Assembly: GCA_964637725.1 (NCBI GenBank)
Contig: CAZWXH010000052.1
Span: 1 to 12,208 of the forward strand
Reading direction: 5' to 3'
Length of the DNA stretch: 12,208 nucleotides
Source: CAZWXH01 sp964637725
Lineage (GTDB): Bacteria; Bacillota_I; Bacilli_A; Erysipelotrichales; Coprobacillaceae
Shown in pieces: positions 6,581 to 12,208 of this stretch. The notes under the pieces are model-generated. The model did not search any database, had not been told where the DNA came from, and was given only the letters and a program-made list of their open reading frames with translations. Every line of letters begins with the position of its first letter. Positions within the stretch are counted from its first letter, which is position 1. The position numbers were made by a program, and so were the translations under genes.

Positions 6581-7294
6581 ATGAAAAAATATATATCGAG
6601 TTTATTAATTATTGTAGCTTTGTTGTTGAATGTAACTTCTCTATCTGCTTTAGAAAACCCTTCAGTGACTTTTGATGGAACATCATCATTAAAATATAAC
6701 AGTCAAGCTCATGACTTTTCACAAGTGTTTAGTGGGATGGTTCCTTCCGAAGCAAGAACACTAGAAATTGATTTGATAAATGATACGAATCAAACAGTAG
6801 ACTTCTTTATGTCAACAAAAGTATTAGAGGCCTTTGAAGATGCAGTGAAAGCAACGCAAGGAGCTTATAGTGTATCGCTTAGTTTATTACAAGATGGAAG
6901 AACATTGATTATATATGGAGAAGATGAAGGAGCATTAATTGGAGCAAATGAAAATGGTTTATATGACTTAAATGGTGCTTTAAATGATAAATACATGATT
7001 GCAAACATTGATGGTAATAAACAAGCAAAGATTTTATTAACAATTCAATTAGACGGTATGTCATTAAGAAATGAATATCAAGGATTACAAGGAGCATTAC
7101 AATTTGATTTTACTGCTCAATATCCAGAAGTTAAAACTAAACAAGTTGTGAATACAACAGTTATTAATAAATATGTTGATAGTGTAAAAACAGGAGATCC
7201 TACATCAATTGGAATATTAGTAGGAGTCATTGTTATAGCTGCTATTGGTATAACATTAACAGTTAAAAAAGGAGGTAAGAAACATGAAAAATAA
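6581..7294 (+). CDS. Surface protein with sorting-signal-like C-terminus
   Basis: A 237-residue protein with a normal Sec signal peptide (about 1-24, cleavage near SALEN). A beta-rich extracellular domain (about 28-182) has VPSEARTLEIDLIN (54-67), like the presentation of fibre-associated beta-sandwich proteins. The C-terminus has the three parts of a wall-sorting signal: SVKTGDPTS (201-209), a hydrophobic stretch (about 209-227) and a lysine-rich tail. The motif is not LPXTG; VKTGD-type variants resemble the NPKTG-like motifs of some sortases, so either sortase attachment or simple membrane anchoring is possible. It starts 12 nt after the tasA-like stop, with AGGAGG overlapping that stop. 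It overlaps the next gene by 11 nt. A role in holding the fibre to the cell is inferred from position. Confidence 0.78.
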   Translation: MKKYISSLLIIVALLLNVTSLSALENPSVTFDGTSSLKYNSQAHDFSQVFSGMVPSEARTLEIDLINDTNQTVDFFMSTKVLEAFEDAVKATQGAYSVSLSLLQDGRTLIIYGEDEGALIGANENGLYDLNGALNDKYMIANIDGNKQAKILLTIQLDGMSLRNEYQGLQGALQFDFTAQYPEVKTKQVVNTTVINKYVDSVKTGDPTSIGILVGVIVIAAIGITLTVKKGGKKHEK

Positions 7295-8186
7295 AATAAT
7301 GAAACTTATTTTATCAGCAGTGTTATCAATGACCTTCATGATGGGATTTACACATAATGTGAATGCATTAAAAATGTATCAGATTACTTATTCTCCAGGG
7401 TTAATTGGTAGTTTTAGTGAAGAGTTATTAAAAGAATATCAAAAGGAATATGGAAAAGAGAAAGTTGCTTTGTCAAAGGCAACTGGAAATATTACGATTC
7501 AAGTAGCAGCAACAAAGACAATGCCTAATGCTCCTACAGCCAAAGATATTCAATATAAAGAACAAACAAACAATAATAAGTACTTTGTATTAACAAGTGG
7601 GTGGCAACCTGCTGCCACTACAGTTACAGAAAATGAAACATATGTGGTTCAATATGGTGTTCTTAACCAAGGTGTAGAATATTCAATTCGTTATGTTGAT
7701 CAAACAACTTTACAAGACGTTGCTTCACCAGTTATAGGAAAAGCAAATGCTAATGAAGTTATCAGTGCTTATGCTAAAAATGTTAACAACTATATATTTA
7801 ATACACAAAGCAAATCAATTGAATTGACAGAAGATCCATTAAAAAATATTATAACTTTCTATTATACTGCAACTGAACAAGAAGAAGTTATAGATCAAAT
7901 AGAAGAAAATATTATTACAAGAGATAGAGTTGAAGTATTACCAGGGAATGATCAAGAAAACAATGCAAATACAATAATCCCTGATAATCAAACACCTCTT
8001 GGTGGAGAAACAGAACAAACACCGGATACTCCAACAACTGATATTGAAGAAAATGAGACACCATTAGCGAAAGCAGATGATTTAACTCAGAATAATGAAA
8101 AGTTATATTATGCAATGGGTGGAACTCTATTAGCGGTTCTAGCAGTCATTATTATTGTTACTGCAAAGAAAAAGAAGAAAGCATAG
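7284..8186 (+). CDS. MucBP-like surface protein with C-terminal anchor
   Basis: A 300-residue exported protein. Signal peptide at about 1-28 (cleavage near VNALK). An N-terminal domain at about 31-125 contains ITYSPGLIGSF and a VVQYG segment. A MucBP-like repeat follows at about 130-196, beginning with VEYSIRYVDQTT and ending in ITFYYTA. Next comes an acidic, Thr/Pro-rich stalk (about 200-265) that would span the wall, then a membrane helix (276-294) and a KKKKK tail. There is no clear LPXTG; the nearest sequence is ETPLAKAD (258-265). MucBP domains bind mucins or other glycans in some bacteria, but ligand here is unknown. The start overlaps the upstream gene; GGAGG precedes the ATG. It is probably an adhesive or tethering partner of the fibre operon. 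Confidence 0.8.
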   Translation: MKNKIMKLILSAVLSMTFMMGFTHNVNALKMYQITYSPGLIGSFSEELLKEYQKEYGKEKVALSKATGNITIQVAATKTMPNAPTAKDIQYKEQTNNNKYFVLTSGWQPAATTVTENETYVVQYGVLNQGVEYSIRYVDQTTLQDVASPVIGKANANEVISAYAKNVNNYIFNTQSKSIELTEDPLKNIITFYYTATEQEEVIDQIEENIITRDRVEVLPGNDQENNANTIIPDNQTPLGGETEQTPDTPTTDIEENETPLAKADDLTQNNEKLYYAMGGTLLAVLAVIIIVTAKKKKKA

Positions 8187-8198
8187 GAGGGATGAGTA

Positions 8199-9770
8199 AT
8201 GAAGAATAAATTAAAGAAATCGATTATTTGTTTACTGACTGTTATTATGGTGTCAGTAACAACATTACCTATTCAAGCAATCAGCTCTAAAACTAGTAAG
8301 AAAAGTTCTGAAGTGACTTATGAGTATAAATGGACTAGCAAAACAACAGATTTGAAATATAACGATAAAAATAAATATATAATGGAAGTCACAATTACAA
8401 TCCCGGAAAATGCTTCAGATACGGTTAAAATCAATTTTAATGACATTCATGATAAATATCTATTGCTTAGAAAAGAAAATGGAATGACAAGCAGCAAAAG
8501 TTCTATGCCCGGTGACTCTTATCCTATAGAGATTAAAATTATAAATAATTCTGGTCAAAAATATTCTTATAAAAATAATTCGTTAGTAATAGAACCAATG
8601 AGTAGTGATTATGGCCTGATTAGCAAAAATGATGCAACAGTTGCTTTGCTTGATCAAAATAATGACGATAATATATCAATTAATGAATTAGTTGAATTAT
8701 ATACAGTTTTAGAAAAAAAAGGTTATAAAAACGATGGGATGGCCTTTGAACGATACCTTGTGAATTTTACAAATGAAGTATATGATATCAATGTAAAAAA
8801 CATGGGGGAATTAGTTAATAAATATCCGTACTATGCGGCGAATGTTTTAGGCGGTAATAGTAATGATTTAAGTAAACCTGTTACTGATATTCTCGAATAT
8901 AGATTATCTTCGGGTGAATTTGAGGAGTTTTGCGATAAATATGATTGGTTTGAAGAGTATGCAAAAAAGAGTTCAAAACCAGTGACTGAAAAAGGAATAG
9001 AAAAGTTTAAATATAGCGTTATATATCCAGAACATAATTTAGGTAAACTTTCCTCAGTTCTTTTTTATCAAAATTATCTAAGCATTGGATATGGAAAAGG
9101 TATTAATAAAGTAGATTTAGAAACGAGTGTAGCAGCAAAACTAATTACAGCTAATTCAGAAATGTTAAACTATAGGGTTAATGATTATGTTATAAAGAAT
9201 AATTCCTATTTTGAAATGAATGATTTTTTAACACAAACAACACAACCAGATGCCTGGGTAGATAATGTGTGTACATTTAATTATACGATTGCTTTATCGT
9301 CAAAGATAGGTAATGCGTATGTAGGGTATGTATTATCATACAACAATACAATAGAGCTTGAAAAAGTGATTACACATGGTGATGTCACAGTAGATAAGAC
9401 ACTAGATTTAAGTGGATATAAATACAATGATAGTCCTTCATTCATCTTTAAATTAACTGACGTTAATGGAAAAGAATATTTCAAAGTTATGTCATTTAAA
9501 GAAGGACAAACTTATCAATCAATAGTGTTTGAAAACATTCCTTTAGGAAGTTATACAGTAGAGGAGTTAGACTCTATTCGCTATGAAGTTATAGGTGAGA
9601 GTACTGATAATGGTGTGTTAACATCAACTAACAATTCTCAAATAGTTTTCTTTAAAAACAAAAAAGAAAAGAATAATGATTTCTCAGATACAAATGTAGT
9701 GGTTAATTCATTTCAAAAGACTGACAATGGTATAGAAATTAGTCAGGATTATATGGAAACACAGAGATAG
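8199..9770 (+). CDS. Large secreted adhesin-like protein with Cna-B-like domain
   Basis: A 523-residue exported protein with a signal peptide (about 1-27, cleavage near IQAIS). Residues 40-135 form a beta-sandwich-like region with MPGDSYPIEIKIINNS (103-118). An EF-hand-like loop DQNNDDNISINE (152-163) has acidic or polar residues at positions 1, 3, 5, 7 and 12, so calcium binding is plausible. The middle (about 165-390) resembles nothing I can name. A Cna-B-like domain lies at about 394-490. Lys400, Glu455 or Glu456, and Asn487 sit where the isopeptide-forming triad would be. There is no C-terminal helix or sorting motif, so the protein is either secreted free or held by other components. It begins 12 nt after the preceding stop with AGGAGG overlapping it. 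Its base use looks slightly less AT-rich and less regular than its neighbours, so it may be the faster-evolving part of the operon. Confidence 0.8.
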   Translation: MKNKLKKSIICLLTVIMVSVTTLPIQAISSKTSKKSSEVTYEYKWTSKTTDLKYNDKNKYIMEVTITIPENASDTVKINFNDIHDKYLLLRKENGMTSSKSSMPGDSYPIEIKIINNSGQKYSYKNNSLVIEPMSSDYGLISKNDATVALLDQNNDDNISINELVELYTVLEKKGYKNDGMAFERYLVNFTNEVYDINVKNMGELVNKYPYYAANVLGGNSNDLSKPVTDILEYRLSSGEFEEFCDKYDWFEEYAKKSSKPVTEKGIEKFKYSVIYPEHNLGKLSSVLFYQNYLSIGYGKGINKVDLETSVAAKLITANSEMLNYRVNDYVIKNNSYFEMNDFLTQTTQPDAWVDNVCTFNYTIALSSKIGNAYVGYVLSYNNTIELEKVITHGDVTVDKTLDLSGYKYNDSPSFIFKLTDVNGKEYFKVMSFKEGQTYQSIVFENIPLGSYTVEELDSIRYEVIGESTDNGVLTSTNNSQIVFFKNKKEKNNDFSDTNVVVNSFQKTDNGIEISQDYMETQR

Positions 9771-9782
9771 GAGGAGAAGATA

Positions 9783-10337
9783 ATGAATAAAAAACTAATC
9801 AAGAATTTAAGTCTTATTGTTATTGCTGTTATAGCTGTCTTCTCTGTTGCAAAAATAGGGACATCCTTGGCATATTTCTTTGCAGACAAAAACCATGAAT
9901 CAACTTATCAATTGGCAGTCATTGATTCTAAAATTGATGAGGAATTTAAACAAGAATCTGTTGGAAGATTTCTTAAGAATCCAAAGATTCAAAACATTGG
10001 AAAAGATGATTGTATTATAAGAGTTAGAATTGAAGTAACGCCATCTCAACAAGAAGTTTTACTAGAAGGTTTAGAAGGTAATGAAAAGTGGATTTTTAAT
10101 CAAGAAGATGGATATTATTATTATCAGGGTGTCGTTGCACCTAATGAAAAAACAACAGAGCTCTTTCATCATGTCGTTATACAGGATGTAGAAAATATGG
10201 AAAACTTTGATATAATTGTTTATAATGAAGCAATTCAAACTGTTGCTTATGATGATAATAAAGAAATGTCTTCATTAGATGAAAATGGAACTTATAACCA
10301 AGAGAATGCGTTAAAGTTATGGAAATATTATAGATAA
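9783..10337 (+). CDS. Second TasA/camelysin-like protein, SipW-type signal
   Basis: A 184-residue exported protein. The N-terminus has a basic start, a hydrophobic core (about 8-25) and GTSLAYFFADKN (26-37), another SipW-dependent-type signal. The mature part contains NPKIQNIGKDDCIIRVRIE (66-84), a beta-strand pair common in this family. It also has YYYYQGVVAPNEKTTELF (111-128) and VYNEAIQ (146-152), equivalent to the EAVQ element of the first TasA-like protein. It is divergent from that first protein, so it is probably a minor subunit, cap or anchor rather than a recent duplicate. It starts 12 nt after the adhesin stop with a strong AGGAGG. The stop codon lies in the upstream arm of an intrinsic terminator. 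Processing by one of the two downstream SipW-type peptidases is inferred. Confidence 0.83.
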   Translation: MNKKLIKNLSLIVIAVIAVFSVAKIGTSLAYFFADKNHESTYQLAVIDSKIDEEFKQESVGRFLKNPKIQNIGKDDCIIRVRIEVTPSQQEVLLEGLEGNEKWIFNQEDGYYYYQGVVAPNEKTTELFHHVVIQDVENMENFDIIVYNEAIQTVAYDDNKEMSSLDENGTYNQENALKLWKYYR

Positions 10338-10363
10338 GGATATCACAAATGATATCCTTTTTT
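10336..10363 (+). terminator. Weak intrinsic terminator between structural genes and sipW pair
   Basis: AAGGATATC (10336-10344) pairs perfectly with GATATCCTT (10351-10359) around ACAAAT, followed by six Ts (10358-10363). The 9-bp stem is mostly A-T and begins within the stop of the second TasA-like gene. The sipW start is only about 17 nt downstream and no separate promoter is clear. Partial readthrough is therefore the likely way the peptidases and regulator are expressed. Confidence 0.7.
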
Positions 10364-10379
10364 GACTAGAGGTGAGAGA

Positions 10380-10853
10380 ATGAAAGAAATATGTAAATTA
10401 TACAAGAATATTTTTTCTATAATCTTAATAATAATCATTATTCTGTTTATTCCAATTACTGTTGGGTATTCACCTTATTCTATTGAAACGGGGAGTATGG
10501 AACCTAATATTTCTAAAGGATCACTTATATATATTATTGATGTTCAAGAGGTAGCTTTAAAGATAAATGATATTATAACCTTTAAAAAAGGAAGTCAAAT
10601 AGTGACTCATCGGATTGTAGGAATTGATTCTATTCATCATGAGTTTACAACCAAGGGAGATGCTATTAAGTATAATGATACTGATAAGGTCTCTATACAA
10701 AATATGAAAGGAAAGGTGGAATATTCGATTCCTTTAATAGGATATTTAGTTATGTTTTTCCAATCAATAGAAGGAATGATTTTAGGAAGTGTATTAGTAA
10801 TGTTTTATATCTATTCATTATATATAAGCGGAAAGTATGAGGGAAGACAATGA
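10380..10853 (+). CDS. sipW: SipW-type (ER-type) signal peptidase I, first copy
   Basis: A 157-residue membrane peptidase of family S26B. It removes signal peptides from SipW-dependent exports such as the two TasA-like proteins of this operon. Membrane helices are at about 12-30 and 127-150. The catalytic Ser39 lies in ETGSMEP, the His77 that replaces the usual Lys lies in VTHRIVG, and Asp94 lies in TKGDA. That Ser-His form marks SipW rather than standard bacterial Lep. The chosen ATG at 10380 has AGAGGTGA upstream; a longer in-frame TTG at 10362 falls within the terminator and has no ribosome site. It overlaps the second copy by 4 nt. Its expression may be limited by the terminator just upstream. 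Confidence 0.92.
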   Translation: MKEICKLYKNIFSIILIIIIILFIPITVGYSPYSIETGSMEPNISKGSLIYIIDVQEVALKINDIITFKKGSQIVTHRIVGIDSIHHEFTTKGDAIKYNDTDKVSIQNMKGKVEYSIPLIGYLVMFFQSIEGMILGSVLVMFYIYSLYISGKYEGRQ

Positions 10854-11326
10854 AGAGAATCAGAGTAATTAATATATGCGCAAATTTATTATTTGTTTTA
10901 TTAATGATTATTGTCGTTCCTTTATCAATCCCTCGCTTCTTTGGTTATGAAATTTATCATGTTTTAACTGATAGTATGGAGCCTAGTATTTCAACTGGTT
11001 CAATAATTTATGTGCAACCTGTTGATTTCAATCAATTAAAAGTAGGCGATGTTATCAGTTATAATGCTAAGCATAAAAGCGTTGTTACTCATAGGATAGT
11101 CGATATCAAGAATTCATCAATAACAACAAAAGGAGATCATAATCAAGAAGTTGATATGCAACAAGTGAAAGAGATGCAAGTGAATGGAAAAGTTATATAT
11201 TCTATTCCTCTACTTGGATATATATCGAGCTTATTTAATAAAAGTAGTACTGTTTTTATACAGTTTGTTTTATTATTTGTTATAATAATAATGTGGACAT
11301 ACTGTTATAAAAAAGGAAAGGAATGA
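10850..11326 (+). CDS. sipW: SipW-type signal peptidase I, second copy
   Basis: A 158-residue paralogue of its upstream neighbour, joined to it by an ATGA overlap. Helices at about 8-28 and 133-152. Catalytic Ser42 is in TDSMEP, His81 in VTHRIVD and Asp96 in TTKGDH, so all active-site residues are retained. The two copies share the fold, the motifs and the YSIPL(I/L)GY segment near the end. They differ widely in between, so the duplication is old or one copy came from elsewhere. Two peptidases beside two SipW-type substrates suggests a division of labour, though redundancy or a heteromeric enzyme is equally possible. Confidence 0.9.
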   Translation: MKRIRVINICANLLFVLLMIIVVPLSIPRFFGYEIYHVLTDSMEPSISTGSIIYVQPVDFNQLKVGDVISYNAKHKSVVTHRIVDIKNSSITTKGDHNQEVDMQQVKEMQVNGKVIYSIPLLGYISSLFNKSSTVFIQFVLLFVIIIMWTYCYKKGKE

Positions 11327-11332
11327 TATGAA

Positions 11333-12112
11333 GTGGAAAAAGAGATAATAAAAGTGACAATGTTTAATGCATTTACTATTCAATATAAGGATAAAAGTAT
11401 TAATGGTGATGAGATTAATTCTGAGAAACTTGTGAAATTACTCAGTTATTTTTTGTATCAAAATAATAGAATCGTTCCATCTAGTGAGTTAATAGATGTG
11501 ATATGGGGCTATGAGGAAATTGATAATCCAATCGGGGCTTTAAAGAACTTGGTGTATCGTTTAAGATTAATTCTTAAGAAAACTTTAGGAGTAGAAGATT
11601 TAATTAAAACAGGTAAATTTGCTTATTTTGTGAATGATAAATATACATTAGATGTTGATGCTCTTGTTTTTAAACAATGTAATCAAGAGTTAAATAATGG
11701 TAATTATGAGAATGCATTATATGAAAAAATGTTTAAATTATATATCGGACGTTTTTTATCAGAGGTAGAGGAAGATCATTTGGCATTATCTAAAAGTGCT
11801 TATTTTCATTCTATTTATATCTCTCGAGTGATCGAATATTCACGTGTTTTAGAACAAGATAAACGCTATGGAGATATGGAAGCATTATCTAGAAAAGCTA
11901 TTTCTATTGATGAATTTGATGAAAGTCTTTATGTTGTTTTAATCAAAGCTCTTTATTATCAAGGAAGTTATCAATTGGCATTAGATACTTATAAAGAGAC
12001 AACGGATTTATTATATCGAACATTAGGAACTAATCCATCAGAAGAGATGAGAAGCGTTTATGAGATGATAAAAAAAGAAAGACATATGAGCAATGTCATT
12101 AAGTTAAGATGA
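11333..12112 (+). CDS. SARP/BTAD-type transcription regulator
   Basis: A 259-residue cytoplasmic DNA-binding protein. The N-terminal winged-helix domain (about 7-101) is of the OmpR/SARP type: a beta-strand start VTMFNAFTIQY, a helix with KLVKLLSYFLY, and a probable recognition helix at about 66-83. A bacterial transcriptional activation domain of TPR-like helices follows (about 108-249), including GDMEALSRKAISIDEFDESLY (parts at 180-200) and YQGSYQLALDTYKE (209-222). The layout equals that of small SARP regulators and lacks a receiver domain or extra ATPase. The start is a GTG 6 nt after the sipW stop. An AAAGGA site lies about 10 nt upstream of it. The overlapping ATG at 11328 is in another frame and soon hits a stop. 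Being last in the operon, it may control its own operon through repeats at 5902-5919. Confidence 0.87.
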   Translation: MEKEIIKVTMFNAFTIQYKDKSINGDEINSEKLVKLLSYFLYQNNRIVPSSELIDVIWGYEEIDNPIGALKNLVYRLRLILKKTLGVEDLIKTGKFAYFVNDKYTLDVDALVFKQCNQELNNGNYENALYEKMFKLYIGRFLSEVEEDHLALSKSAYFHSIYISRVIEYSRVLEQDKRYGDMEALSRKAISIDEFDESLYVVLIKALYYQGSYQLALDTYKETTDLLYRTLGTNPSEEMRSVYEMIKKERHMSNVIKLR

Positions 12113-12118
12113 CCATAT

Positions 12119-12162
12119 AAAAACCAGAAGGTATACTAAATAGGTATTATCTCCTGGTTTTT
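12119..12162. terminator. Strong, nearly symmetrical terminator after the regulator
   Basis: AAAAACCAG (12119-12127) pairs with CTGGTTTTT (12154-12162). After one mismatch the stem continues for eight more pairs, with one bulge, to a 7-nt loop near 12137-12143. The T tract on one side and A tract on the other would serve transcripts from either direction. It lies 6 nt after the regulator stop and ends the operon. Confidence 0.85.
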
Positions 12163-12183
12163 AATTTATGGAAGCTAAAAAAG

Positions 12184-12201
12184 TGTAGTATTGATACTAC
12201 A
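12184..12201. repeat. Inverted repeat at the right edge, possible operator
   Basis: TGTAGTAT and ATACTACA form a perfect 8-bp inverted repeat around TG. TTGATA (12191-12196) within it could be a -35 element of a gene just outside the window. There is no T tract after it, so an operator is more likely than a terminator. Nothing further can be tested because the window ends here. Confidence 0.45.
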
Positions 12202-12208
12202 ATCTCTA

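Noticed and set aside
6909..7097. Minus-strand ORF rich in Leu and His
   Set aside because: It is an antisense shadow of a convincing surface-protein gene; the composition is what reversed AT-rich codons produce. The same holds for the ORF at 7915-8115.
10362..10390. TTGACT as a -35 for a separate sipW promoter
   Set aside because: A -10 at the right distance would fall inside the sipW coding region, and no good hexamer is there. The TTG also overlaps the terminator tract.

Overview
The window is AT-rich, with strong AGGAGG-type ribosome sites, tightly packed operons and no recognisable mobile element. Low GC, a fused MsrA-MsrB, a lipobox lipoprotein, SipW-type signal peptidases and wall-anchor-like tails point to a low-GC Gram-positive Firmicute. 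The overall flavour is Erysipelotrichia/Coprobacillaceae or related gut Clostridia; that placement is an impression from sequence style, not a computed result.

Left third, minus strand (positions 12-5791). A promoter near 5820-5848 drives a seven-gene operon read right to left. It encodes a transglutaminase-like lipoprotein, a PilC/GspF-type inner-membrane platform protein, four small proteins with one N-terminal membrane helix each (pilin-like, one of them DUF4860-like), and a PilT-type hexameric ATPase. A hairpin terminator overlaps the pilT stop. Beyond it lies an independently transcribed msrAB gene for methionine sulfoxide repair. The pilus-like set has only a retraction-type ATPase. No PilB/GspE extension ATPase or prepilin peptidase lies in the window.

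Middle and right, plus strand (positions 5963-12112). A divergent promoter with an extended -10 and two TGTGAC direct repeats 11 bp apart starts a second operon. It encodes a TasA/camelysin-like secreted protein with a SipW-type signal, a surface protein ending in a sorting-signal-like tail, a MucBP-like surface protein with a C-terminal membrane anchor, a large secreted adhesin-like protein with an EF-hand-like loop and a Cna-B-like domain, and a second TasA-like protein. A weak intrinsic terminator follows. Beyond it are two tandem SipW-type (Ser/His) signal peptidases and a SARP/BTAD-type transcription regulator. A strong, nearly symmetrical terminator closes the operon.

The plus-strand operon reads as a self-contained module for an extracellular fibre or matrix: two SipW-type substrates, accessory wall or adhesin proteins, two dedicated signal peptidases and a local regulator. 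The weak terminator could keep the enzymes and regulator below the structural proteins in expression. The promoter repeats have the helical spacing typical of SARP binding sites, which suggests the last gene may control the first. The minus-strand operon is a second surface machine sharing the same intergenic control region.
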